Below are positions 57,700 through 64,000 of a DNA stretch of 64,000 nucleotides, in pieces. A program made the translations under genes and the position numbers. The DNA lies in assembly GCF_049331405.1 (NCBI RefSeq), contig NZ_CP186274.1, positions 5,208,001 to 5,272,000 of the forward strand. The letters run 5' to 3'. The DNA is from PoT sp049331405. GTDB lineage: Bacteria > Planctomycetota > Planctomycetia > Isosphaerales > Isosphaeraceae. The notes beneath the pieces were generated by a model that saw only the letters and a program-made list of their open reading frames with translations, did not search any database and was not told where the DNA came from. Each line of letters opens with the position of its first letter. Position 1 is the stretch's first letter.

Positions 57700-58299
57700 A
57701 CGAGTCGTGGCCGCCGAGTGAGGCGGAGACGAGCAGGTTCTGAAGCCAGCCGTCTTGGAGACGATGGCGGTTGAGCCGCTCAACGGAGTAGCGCCATCCC
57801 TCCTTAGCCCGCGCCACCGCTGGGTGCCAGGGGACGTAGTTCGCCAGCCACGCCCAGGCCCGGCAGTGGAGCCGGCAGGCCGCGGCCGAGCCGTGCAGGT
57901 ACTGGCCGCGGTCGAAGTCGCGGTTCATCCCGCGCAACGGCCGGTCCAGCATGTTGCTCGTCCGGTGGCCGCCCGGGTGCGAGTACGCCGCGGCATACTC
58001 CCGCGAGCGGCCGCACGGCGCCTCGACTCGCTTGAGCAGCCATGCCGACATCTCGCGGTGACGGGACCACTCGCGGAGCCGCCGCAGGCGCTGCGCGAAG
58101 CACCCGCGGGACGGGGCCCGATACGACTCCCAGACCCGCGTCGATCGCTCTCGGAATGACCCGCTGAGCTTGACCCGGCTGCGGATGCCCGGCCAGTCGT
58201 GCGGGAAACAGCGGAGCATCATGGCCATCGGGAACAGGGCCAGCCACACCTGATGCATCGCGGCCCGACCGTCGATGCTGACCGTGCGGCGAGCTTAAA
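57700..58299 (-). pseudogene. Transposase-like C-terminal fragment
   Basis: The minus strand reads TVSIDGRAAMHQVWLALFPM, RVKLSGSFRERSTRVWESYR, YSHPGGHRTSNMLDRPLRGM, QYLHGSAAACRLHCRAWAWL, YSVERLNRHRLQDGWLQNLL and VSASLGG. I recall this HRTSN.LDRLMR...E(R)LNG.R..D.WL.NLLVSASLGG pattern as the end of a transposase-like protein frequent in planctomycetes. The N-terminal part and start are missing. Family name uncertain. Confidence 0.5.
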
Positions 58300-58353
58300 C
58301 CTACCGATCACGATTCATGTGATCCTCACCGCGTCGTCATAGATGACTGGTAT

Positions 58354-58379
58354 CGCAAAACGGTACATACCGTTTTGCG
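58354..58379. repeat. Perfect 12-bp palindrome arms with 2-nt spacer
   Basis: CGCAAAACGGTA (58354-58365) and TACCGTTTTGCG (58368-58379) flank CA. No U-tract. The strength and symmetry suit an operator, a recombinase crossover site or an element boundary near the tRNA scar. Confidence 0.5.
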
Positions 58380-58514
58380 CTGGCCTTGGACTTTCGTCTT
58401 ACCGAGAATCCTTGCGAAAACATGAGAGGCTACGCGTCCTCTTGCGATGATGAGTCGAATGTTGTAAGTTCTCTCTCGATCGAAGGTTCGTGGGCTTCTC
58501 GGCCGAGATTTTAT

Positions 58515-58561
58515 CCATCCTCACACGGTGGAAGTCGCTGGTTCGAATCCAGCGCCGCCCA
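58515..58561 (+). tRNA. 3' part of a tRNA-Val(CAC) gene (attachment-site remnant)
   Basis: CCATC-CTCACAC-GGTGG forms an anticodon arm with anticodon CAC; then AAGTC, the T arm GCTGG-TTCGAAT-CCAGC and the 3' acceptor half GCCGCCCA. No matching 5' acceptor strand (expected near GGGCGG) or D arm lies upstream, so only the 3' part is present. Integrative elements often use the 3' end of tRNA genes as attachment site and leave such a duplicate. Confidence 0.6.
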
Positions 58562-58715
58562 TTTCGATGTAACCCCTTGGGGGATTTTGTTCTCCGAGGG
58601 GATTTCTATGCGCGGTTGCATCGGCTAGTGAACGGCTGTCACAGTGCAAGTAGGAGTGCAAAAGCACTGAAACTGCGGGACAACAGTTCGCGAACCGCAT
58701 GAGAGAGACCGCGAC

Positions 58716-59078
58716 ATGGGACGACCCGCCAAGGCGTTCTACAGCGAGAAATACGGCTGCTGGGTGACCGCCGCGCTCGGGGAGGTGCGGCGGACCAAGG
58801 CCGGGCGCACCTACCGCCCGCTGACGAGGTTCGAAGACCTGCGTCATCCGACGCGCGACCACCGCGTCGCCCAGGCGCGGCTCGACGCCGAGCTGCGCAA
58901 GGCCGAAGCGTCGGTCGTCATGGGCGACGACATCACCTTCGGCCAGTTCTCCGAGTTCTACCTGGCGGACGGGGAGAAGAGCGGCCGGCGAAGTCAGGAG
59001 CCTCTCGATCTCGCCCATCGTCCGCACGGCAAACCGAAGGTGGCCTCGAATGGGGATCTCCAGGCTTTCCGGTCCTGA
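58716..59078 (+). pseudogene. Site-specific integrase, N-terminal fragment
   Basis: The ATG at 58716 begins MGRPAKAFYSEKYGCWVTAA, then TYRPLTRFEDLRHPTRDHRV and AQARLDAELRKAEAS, GDDITFGQFSEFYLADGEKS: the arm-type and start of the core-binding domain of planctomycete tyrosine integrases. The sequence then loses sense (RRSQEPLDLAHRPHGKPKV) and stops; no catalytic domain remains. Lies 155 bp after the tRNA 3' fragment. Confidence 0.6.
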
Positions 59079-59192
59079 GATCACCGCGTCAGGCTACACT
59101 CCCAAGATTTTCTAGCCTTCGCGGAGGTCGCTTCGCATCGTGACGTCTCGGCTCATTGTCCAGAGCCATCACGCGCTGGGCCGGCACGATCC

Positions 59193-59221
59193 TTGACCGC
59201 CGGGCGGCCCGTGGTTCTAAT
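59193..59221 (+). promoter_or_regulatory. Sigma-70-type promoter of the cobalamin operon
   Basis: TTGACC at 59193-59198 and TCTAAT at 59216-59221 with a 17-bp spacer. Predicted start near 59228, just before the riboswitch aptamer. Position and spacing are ideal. Confidence 0.6.
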
Positions 59222-59233
59222 GATCTCCCTCGA

Positions 59234-59411
59234 CAGGTGCCCCCTGCCCGACCGACTCGGGCGAGGGGGAGAATAGGGAAGCCGGTGCAAATCCGGCGCG
59301 GGGCCGCCGCTGTAATCGGTCAGGCTTCGGACGCTACGACCACTGCCGCGAGGCGGGAAGGTTGTCCGAAGGCCGCTACGAGCCGAGAGCCAGAAGACCT
59401 GCCCGTCGAGA
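59234..59411 (+). promoter_or_regulatory. Cobalamin (B12) riboswitch
   Basis: Contains the conserved aptamer parts in order: AGGTGCC near the start, the B12 box AGCCGGTGCAAATCCGGCGC (59280-59299), CCGCTGTAA (59307-59315), CACTGCCGCGAGGCGGGAAG (59341-59360), and GAGCCGAGAGCCAGAAGACC (59380-59399) then TGCC. It precedes a run of genes for cobalamin assembly and uptake. When adenosyl- or methyl-cobalamin binds, expression downstream should fall. Confidence 0.95.
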
Positions 59412-59419
59412 TTCTGCTG

Positions 59420-59500
59420 CGATGCTCCGGCCGCGGGCATCCGAGCGGGTCCCCTCGCAGACCGCCTGCACAGGGCCTTCTACGGAGCACCGGAGCATCG
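59420..59500 (+). promoter_or_regulatory. Candidate expression platform of the riboswitch
   Basis: CGATGCTCCGG (59420-59430) is perfectly complementary to CCGGAGCATCG (59490-59500), 33 bp before the first start codon. The long stem has no U-tract, so control may be at the level of translation or by alternative pairing with the aptamer's 3' strand. Confidence 0.45.
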
Positions 59501-59532
59501 ACCCTTGCCCTAGCCGGCAGGAAGGTCTGCTC

Positions 59533-60555
59533 ATGGCTTCGTCTCAGTCTATTCACTCCGTCGGATTCCCATCGGCTCGACGACATGCTCGTCGGCGCCC
59601 GGCATTCTCGCTGATCGAGTTGCTGGTGGTGATCGCCATCATCGGGGTGCTCGTCGCCCTGCTCTTGCCGGCGGTCCAGGCGGCTCGCGAGGCGGCTCGC
59701 CGGGCATCCTGCCTCAATAATCTGAAGCAAATCGGCCTCGGCTTGCACGGCTTCGAGCAGGTCCATAGCTGCTTCCCGAGCCAGAGCACCGGCCTCTTCT
59801 ACGACTCCCCCCCCTCGCCGCCCCGCCACGGCTGGCCGGCCCATCTGCTGCCGTATATGGAGCAATCGACGACCTTCACCAGCATGAACTTCCAGGTCCA
59901 CTGGTACGACGCGGCGAACACGACGACCGCGACGGCCTCGGTCGGCATCTTCGCCTGCCCCTCGGCCCAGTCCGGTCGCGAGGGCTTCGAATTCACGCTC
60001 TACGGCAGCACGAGTGCTCCGCGTCAGATCTACCGCGGGGCGACCTGGGACTACGGGAGCGCCTATGGGATCTCCGCGGCCTTGCAGAAGATGCTCGGGA
60101 TGGGGAGCAGTTCGGGCATTATCAACCTGGGCTCGGACACGGCCAGGGATCGCATCGACGACGGCTGCCCGATTGCACAGGTCACCGACGGGCTCTCGAA
60201 CACGCTGCTGGTGATCGAAGTGTCCAATCGGCCCCAGTTCTGGCGTGGTCGCGGCATGGTCCCGGGCACCCCGGTCTCCAACTCGCCTCGCAATCACGTC
60301 ACCGGGGGCGTCTGGGCCAGCGACCTCAAGGGGGTCGTGATCGACGGGGCCACCTACGACGGCTCGGTGTCGCCGGGCCCATGCGGGGTGAATTGCTCGA
60401 ATGATAATGAAATCTATAGCTTTCATAGCACCGGATCAAACGTATTGATGGCTGATGGGTCGGCACGCTTCCTCAAAGACCGGACGCCGATCGGCATCGT
60501 CGCGGCGATGGTGACGCGCCAGGGCGGGGAGGTCGTCTCGTCGGATGCTTACTGA
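59533..60555 (+). CDS. DUF1559 pseudopilin-like protein (340 aa) under the B12 riboswitch
   Basis: Prepilin-type leader: Arg/His-rich MASSQSIHSVGFPSARRHAR then PAFSLIELLVVIAIIGVLVA with cleavage expected before the Phe. The DUF1559 signature follows: LLPAVQAAREAARRASCLNN, LKQIGLGLHGFEQVH, and near the end SNVLMADGSARFLKDRTPIG, TRQGGEVVSSDAY. Planctomycetes encode many such proteins, thought to sit on the cell surface or in type II/IV-pilus-like fibres. This one is first behind a cobalamin riboswitch, so it probably serves B12 or cobalt acquisition; that role is inference. Confidence 0.9.
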   Translation: MASSQSIHSVGFPSARRHARRRPAFSLIELLVVIAIIGVLVALLLPAVQAAREAARRASCLNNLKQIGLGLHGFEQVHSCFPSQSTGLFYDSPPSPPRHGWPAHLLPYMEQSTTFTSMNFQVHWYDAANTTTATASVGIFACPSAQSGREGFEFTLYGSTSAPRQIYRGATWDYGSAYGISAALQKMLGMGSSSGIINLGSDTARDRIDDGCPIAQVTDGLSNTLLVIEVSNRPQFWRGRGMVPGTPVSNSPRNHVTGGVWASDLKGVVIDGATYDGSVSPGPCGVNCSNDNEIYSFHSTGSNVLMADGSARFLKDRTPIGIVAAMVTRQGGEVVSSDAY

Positions 60556-60582
60556 GCGGGCGACGAAAGGAGGACTTTCTTT

Positions 60583-60606
60583 ATGTATCCCCGCCCCGAC
60601 GCCTGA
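60583..60606 (+). CDS. Possible 7-residue leader ORF
   Basis: ATG at 60583 follows AAAGGAGG at 9 bp and encodes MYPRPDA. The strongest ribosome site of the region serves only this mini-ORF, which ends 48 bp before the next gene. It could be a leader peptide or a chance remnant. Confidence 0.25.
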   Translation: MYPRPDA

Positions 60607-60654
60607 ATCCGTACCTTTTCTCACGCAACCTTAATCCTTGAGGAGCCCCACCGC

Positions 60655-60786
60655 ATGGAGTGGCTGCACGACTTGCATTCGGATGACATGATCTTCCTCG
60701 GCACGGTCTCCCTGCTCTCGGGAGTCGTCTTCGGCGTGGTGGCCAAGCTCGCCGGCGCGGGCCTGCGCAGGAGGAAGGCGCTATGA
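60655..60786 (+). CDS. Tiny membrane protein (43 aa) in the B12 operon
   Basis: MEWLHDLHSDDMIFLGTVSL, then LSGVVFGVVAKLAGAGLRRR and KAL: His/Asp-rich start, one membrane span and a positive C-terminus (inside). TTGAGGAGC upstream serves as ribosome site. Its stop overlaps the next start (ATGA at 60783-60786). Small single-span proteins with His/Asp near the outer face recall cobalt transport components such as CbtB, but no clear homology is visible. Function unknown. Confidence 0.65.
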   Translation: MEWLHDLHSDDMIFLGTVSLLSGVVFGVVAKLAGAGLRRRKAL

Positions 60787-60923
60787 TGATCCTCTTCGCA
60801 CACCACCTCGAATCCCACCACGTCGGGATCGCCGCCGCCCTGTTCCTGACCGGCTCCATCATCGGCTGGTGGGGATGCACCCGCTGGATCGGTGCCGATG
60901 CCGGGGAGCGATCCTCGTCGTGA
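60783..60923 (+). CDS. Tiny His-rich membrane protein (46 aa) in the B12 operon
   Basis: MMILFAHHLESHHVGIAAAL, FLTGSIIGWWGCTRWIGADA, GERSSS. Two HH pairs precede one membrane span; GWWGC follows. Coupled by ATGA to the gene before and by GTGA (60920-60923) to cobT after it, so translation of the whole set is linked. The His pairs suggest metal (cobalt) handling; inference only. Confidence 0.65.
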   Translation: MMILFAHHLESHHVGIAAALFLTGSIIGWWGCTRWIGADAGERSSS

Positions 60924-61984
60924 ACCCAACAATCCCCAAGTCCCCCGGGCGAGACGAGGCTATCACGGAGGCGGCCCTGCACCGCCTCGATCGCCTGGCC
61001 AAGCCGGCGGGGAGCCTCGGGCTGCTCGAGGGCCTGGCCGCGCGCCTCTGCACGATCCAGGGGACCCTCGAGCCGAAGACGAGCCCGAGGCGCGTCGTCA
61101 TCTTCGCGGCCGACCACGGGGTCGTCGCCGAGGGGGTGTCCGCCTGGCCCTCCTCGGTCACCGAGATCATGATTCGAGCGATCTCTCGCGGAGGGGCAGC
61201 CAGCACGGTCCTCGCCGAATCTTGCCGCGCCGAGTTGGTGCTCGTCGACGTCGGTTCCTGTTCCGATCCGATGGCACCGCATCCGGGCTATGAAGTGCGG
61301 CGGGTCGGCCCCGGGACCCGCAACCTGGCCGAGGGGCCCGCCATGAGCCCCGACGAGTTCCATGAAGCTCTGGCGATCGGCGCCGACCAGGCGCGGCGTG
61401 CTCGCGACGCCGGCATGCGGGTCGTGGCCGCGGGGGAGATGGGCATCGGCAATACGACGTCGGGCTCCTGCCTGGCATGCCTGCTCGCCGACGTCCCGAT
61501 CGATAAGGCCGTCGGGCGAGGCGCGGGGGCCGATGACACGACTCTCGAACGGAAGCGTCGGGTCGTCGAGTCGGCGACCGCGCGGGCTCGACGGAGGCTC
61601 GACGATGATCCGGCCGGGGCGATCGCCGAGGTCGCCGGCTTCGAGATCGCAGCGATGGCCGGATTCTTCGCCGAGTCCCGGCGCCTCGGGCTAACGATCG
61701 TGCTCGACGGCATGATCGCCACGGCCGGGGCCTTGATCGCCGAGGTCCTGGAGCCCGGGACGGCCGACTCGATGATCGCCGCCCATCTATCCCAGGAGCC
61801 GGCCCATGCAAAGATGCTCGCGAAGCTCGGCCTCGAGCCGCTCCTGAGCAACTGGCGACTCCGCCTCGGCGAAGGGACCGGCGCCTTGCTCGCGATCCCC
61901 CTGCTGGATGCCGCCGCGGCGATGATCTCCCGGATGGATACGCTGGAAGACCTGGGGATCCTGCCCCCGGAGCCGGCCGAATGA
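60920..61984 (+). CDS. cobT: Nicotinate-nucleotide:dimethylbenzimidazole phosphoribosyltransferase CobT
   Basis: Makes alpha-ribazole phosphate, the lower ligand of cobalamin, from nicotinate mononucleotide and dimethylbenzimidazole. GTG start at 60920, coupled to the preceding mini-gene. Family motifs: LDRLAKPAGSLGLLEGLAAR, VVIFAADHGVVAEGVSAWPS, GAASTVLAESCRAELVLVDV, GEMGIGNTTSGSCLACLLAD, GRGAGADDTTLERKRRVVES, LDGMIATAGALIAEVLEPGT, SQEPAHAKMLAKLGLEPLLS and RLGEGTGALLAIPLLDAAAA, which carries the catalytic Glu. About 354 residues, the normal length; intact. Confidence 0.97.
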   Translation: MNPTIPKSPGRDEAITEAALHRLDRLAKPAGSLGLLEGLAARLCTIQGTLEPKTSPRRVVIFAADHGVVAEGVSAWPSSVTEIMIRAISRGGAASTVLAESCRAELVLVDVGSCSDPMAPHPGYEVRRVGPGTRNLAEGPAMSPDEFHEALAIGADQARRARDAGMRVVAAGEMGIGNTTSGSCLACLLADVPIDKAVGRGAGADDTTLERKRRVVESATARARRRLDDDPAGAIAEVAGFEIAAMAGFFAESRRLGLTIVLDGMIATAGALIAEVLEPGTADSMIAAHLSQEPAHAKMLAKLGLEPLLSNWRLRLGEGTGALLAIPLLDAAAAMISRMDTLEDLGILPPEPAE

Positions 61985-62823
61985 TCGACGGCGAGGTCGA
62001 CGAGAAGGCGAAGCGGGGATGGTCCGTCGCACGCGTTCGGGGTGTGGTCCTGGATCAATGCCGGGACCTGTTCGTCGCCGTCCAGTTCCTGACGCGACTG
62101 CCGACCCCTCGCGTTGACCTCGACGACGAACTCGAGCGACGCCTGATCCTCGGCCGATCTACGGTCTATTTCCCCGTGGTAGGAGCCTTCCTCGGGGCGG
62201 TGACGGGCGGGACGATCCTACTCGCGGCGCAGCTCTGGCCGATCGCGATCGCCGTCGCACTCGGCCTCGCCTTCGAGGCGCTCCTGACCGGCGCCTTCCA
62301 CGAGGACGCCGTGGCCGACTTCTGCGACGCCTTCGGCGGCGGCTGGACGCGCGAGGACATCCTCCGCATCCTCAAAGATAGCAGGGTCGGCTCCTTCGGC
62401 GTGCTCGGGCTCGGGCTCGCGGTGACGCTCCGCGGCGTCGCGCTCGGGTCGATCGAGGCGGACCGGCTCCTGTCCGCCTCGATGGCGTCGGCCAGCCTGG
62501 GGCGCTGGGCCGCGTTGCTCGCCATGTGGGCCCTGCCCCCGATCGCCGATCGGCCGAGCCTGAGCCGGGACGTCGGCCGGCAGGTCCCAATCGGTCGGTT
62601 GCTGCTGGGGACCGCGTTGGCACTTCCGGGCTGCGTCGGCCTGGCCGTCGTGAGCCCCTGGCGACTGGCGGCGGCCGTCGCGGCGATCCTGGCCGTGACG
62701 GCCTGGCTCGTGCGCTACGTCGGCCGGCGGATCGGCGGGATCAACGGCGACAGCCTGGGGTTCCTCTGCTACGTCGCGCAGGTCGTCGTGCTCCTCGCGG
62801 CGGCCGCCGGGGAGGTGGGATGA
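61981..62823 (+). CDS. cobS: Adenosylcobinamide-GDP ribazoletransferase CobS
   Basis: Integral membrane enzyme joining alpha-ribazole (phosphate) to adenosylcobinamide-GDP, the last assembly step. ATG at 61981 overlaps the cobT stop. Motifs: FVAVQFLTRLPTPRVDLDDE, FPVVGAFLGAVTGGTILLAA, TGAFHEDAVADFCDAFGGGW, REDILRILKDSRVGSFGVLG, SASLGRWAALLAMWALPPI and IGGINGDSLGFLCYVAQVVV. The acidic FHEDAVADFCD motif binds metal. 280 residues with several membrane spans; intact. The N-terminal ~30 residues are an extension before the usual start. Confidence 0.96.
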   Translation: MIDGEVDEKAKRGWSVARVRGVVLDQCRDLFVAVQFLTRLPTPRVDLDDELERRLILGRSTVYFPVVGAFLGAVTGGTILLAAQLWPIAIAVALGLAFEALLTGAFHEDAVADFCDAFGGGWTREDILRILKDSRVGSFGVLGLGLAVTLRGVALGSIEADRLLSASMASASLGRWAALLAMWALPPIADRPSLSRDVGRQVPIGRLLLGTALALPGCVGLAVVSPWRLAAAVAAILAVTAWLVRYVGRRIGGINGDSLGFLCYVAQVVVLLAAAAGEVG

Positions 62824-63422
62824 TCCCGTCCGCCTCGAGCCTCATCCTCGTCCGCCATGCCCGCGTCGCGGCTCGCTACAACGGTGTCTGCTACGGCCGG
62901 AGCGACGTGCTGCTCGACCCCGAAGGAGTCGAGGAGAGCCGGGAGCTCGCGGAGTTCCTGTCCCGTTGGCCGATCCGGCACCTCGTCACCAGCGGGGCGA
63001 CGCGGGCCCGCGTCCTGGCGGAGTTTCTCGCCGAGCGGATCGGCCTCGAAATGACCGTCGAGCCGGCCCTCCTGGAGCGCGACTTCGGGGCTTGGGAGCT
63101 GCGACCCTGGGACTCGATCTATCAGGAAGTCGGAGACGCGATGCAAGGGCTGATCCACGAGCCGGCGACCTATCGCCCGCCGGGGGGCGAGACGACGTAC
63201 GAGCTGCGCGATCGGGCCGTCTCCTGGTATGCGCGTCGGCCGCGCGGGGGGCTGACCGTCGTCGTCACTCACGGAGGCCCGATCGCCGCGATCCGTGGGA
63301 CGCTGGCCGGCAAAATCCCCGCCGATTGGCTCGACCTCATCCCGCGTCCGGGTTCCTGGATCGCCTTGGACAACGAGAGGGACGAAGTCGCCCTCACGCC
63401 GGGCGGGGGTTGGACCTCATGA
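62820..63422 (+). CDS. cobC: Histidine phosphatase, probable alpha-ribazole phosphatase (CobC-like)
   Basis: ATG at 62820 overlaps the cobS stop (ATGA). 200 residues of the phosphoglycerate-mutase fold: LILVRHARVAARYNGVCYGR (catalytic His in VRHA, Ala instead of the usual Gly), LVTSGATRARVLAEFLAERI, LLERDFGAWELRPWDSIYQE (acid Glu), TVVVTHGGPIAAIRGTLAGK (second His). Within a cob operon this fits removal of the phosphate from alpha-ribazole phosphate or cobalamin phosphate. The substrate is inferred from context. Confidence 0.85.
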   Translation: MIPSASSLILVRHARVAARYNGVCYGRSDVLLDPEGVEESRELAEFLSRWPIRHLVTSGATRARVLAEFLAERIGLEMTVEPALLERDFGAWELRPWDSIYQEVGDAMQGLIHEPATYRPPGGETTYELRDRAVSWYARRPRGGLTVVVTHGGPIAAIRGTLAGKIPADWLDLIPRPGSWIALDNERDEVALTPGGGWTS

Positions 63423-64000
63423 AGTGGCGTGGCCTGCGTGTCTTTGGGCTCCTGGTCGTGATGGTCGCGACCGCGATCGCCAGTCTGGCGATCGGGCCGG
63501 TGCGGCTCCCGGCGCGCGAGATCGCCCGGGTCCTGATCGGGGGGAGTGGCGGCGCGGGCCTCAATGCCGAGGCGATCGTCTGGGAACTGCGGTTGCCTCG
63601 CGTGGCCCTGGCAACGATTGTCGGCATGGGCCTCGGCGCGGCGGGCGCGGCCTATCAGGGGCTCTTCCGCAACCCGCTGGCCGATCCGTTCGTGATCGGC
63701 GCGTCGAGCGGCTCGGCCCTGGGAGCGACGCTCGTGATCGTCTGCGCGGGCAATGCCGAGGCGGCTGGCTTCGGGGCCGTGCCGCTGGGAGGCTTCATCG
63801 GGGCACTCGCTGCGGCGGCGATTGTCTATTTCTCGACCGCCTGGTGGGGGAGGATGCCGCTGGTCGGCCTCTTACTGGCGGGCTCGGCGGTGAGCAGTTG
63901 TCTGGGCGGCCTGGTCTGGCTCCTGATGGTGCTGCACGACGAGGACCTGGCCCGGATCGTGGCTTGGCTGATGGGGAGCCTGGCCGGGCGAGGCTGGACG
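63419..64000 (+). CDS. btuC: FecCD-family ABC permease, probable vitamin B12 permease BtuC (3' end outside window)
   Basis: ATG at 63419 overlaps the previous stop. LRVFGLLVVMVATAIASLAI (first span), ELRLPRVALATIVGMGLGAA, GAAYQGLFRNPLADPFVIGA, SSGSALGATLVIV, FIGALAAAAIVYFSTAWWGR, LVGLLLAGSAVSSCLGGLVW and AWLMGSLAGRGW are the typical motifs of the BtuC/FhuB type. The operon context points to cobalamin (or cobinamide) import. The frame is open to the last base; ATPase and binding-protein genes would be expected next. Confidence 0.9.
   Translation, partial: MKWRGLRVFGLLVVMVATAIASLAIGPVRLPAREIARVLIGGSGGAGLNAEAIVWELRLPRVALATIVGMGLGAAGAAYQGLFRNPLADPFVIGASSGSALGATLVIVCAGNAEAAGFGAVPLGGFIGALAAAAIVYFSTAWWGRMPLVGLLLAGSAVSSCLGGLVWLLMVLHDEDLARIVAWLMGSLAGRGWT

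Noticed and set aside
58515..58561. Complete functional tRNA gene
   Set aside because: The 5' acceptor strand and D arm cannot be found upstream; only the 3' part folds.

Overview
The window looks like a chromosomal segment of a GC-rich planctomycete, most likely Isosphaeraceae-like. The grounds are a DUF1559 pseudopilin, an ECF sigma factor overlapping a zinc-finger/Ser-Thr kinase/WD40 gene, giant FG-GAP, Calx-beta and fibronectin-III surface proteins, and the planctomycete-type N-terminal LELRQLLA motif at 31472. No species can be named from sequence alone.

Layout. 1-2416: end of a secreted FG-GAP/Ig-like protein. 2480-5808: pile-up of broken transposases (an ISAs1 element with both ends, IS66 and ISNCY remnants). 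6641-8942: six small plasmid/phage-like genes on the + strand, some separated by GC-rich hairpins. 8952-10151: an odd integrase-SAM/zinc-ribbon protein split by one stop codon. 10618-13485: an intact fusion of a RecB/Cas4-like nuclease, a DnaQ-like exonuclease and an IS66-type DDE transposase. 13559-19730: a large serine recombinase gene cut twice, once by an IS3 element (with an ATC target duplication) and once by a second recombinase element; both recombinases follow a small overlapping conserved ORF. 20153-25720: a compact element with its own serine integrase, a replisome-organizer-like protein, a DUF6362 protein and a winged-helix protein, interrupted by an IS200 transposase with a regular hairpin array. 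25915-30906: four insertion sequences abutting end to end. 31472-44332: a ~3,500-residue surface protein ending in a candidate PD-(D/E)XK nuclease toxin, followed by two paralogous candidate immunity genes. 44341-54518: more IS elements around a 5'-truncated LamG/FG-GAP surface pseudogene. 54605-57623: ECF sigma factor and kinase pair. 58515-59078: 3' half of a tRNA-Val and an integrase fragment, the scar of a lost island. 59193-64000: promoter, cobalamin riboswitch, pseudopilin, two tiny membrane proteins, cobT, cobS, a cobC-like phosphatase and the start of btuC.

How the genes work together. The clearest operon is the B12 locus: the riboswitch should repress the whole run of overlapping genes when cobalamin is plentiful, linking lower-ligand assembly (CobT, CobS, CobC-like) to uptake (BtuC), with a pseudopilin and two mini-proteins of unknown role under the same control. 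The toxin candidate and its two downstream paralogues have the layout of a polymorphic-toxin/immunity locus. Most of the rest is mobile DNA in nested layers. Many genes are broken by single-base indels in G/C runs or at AGCGC sites; some of these may be assembly errors rather than real decay, so several entries marked broken may be intact in the organism.
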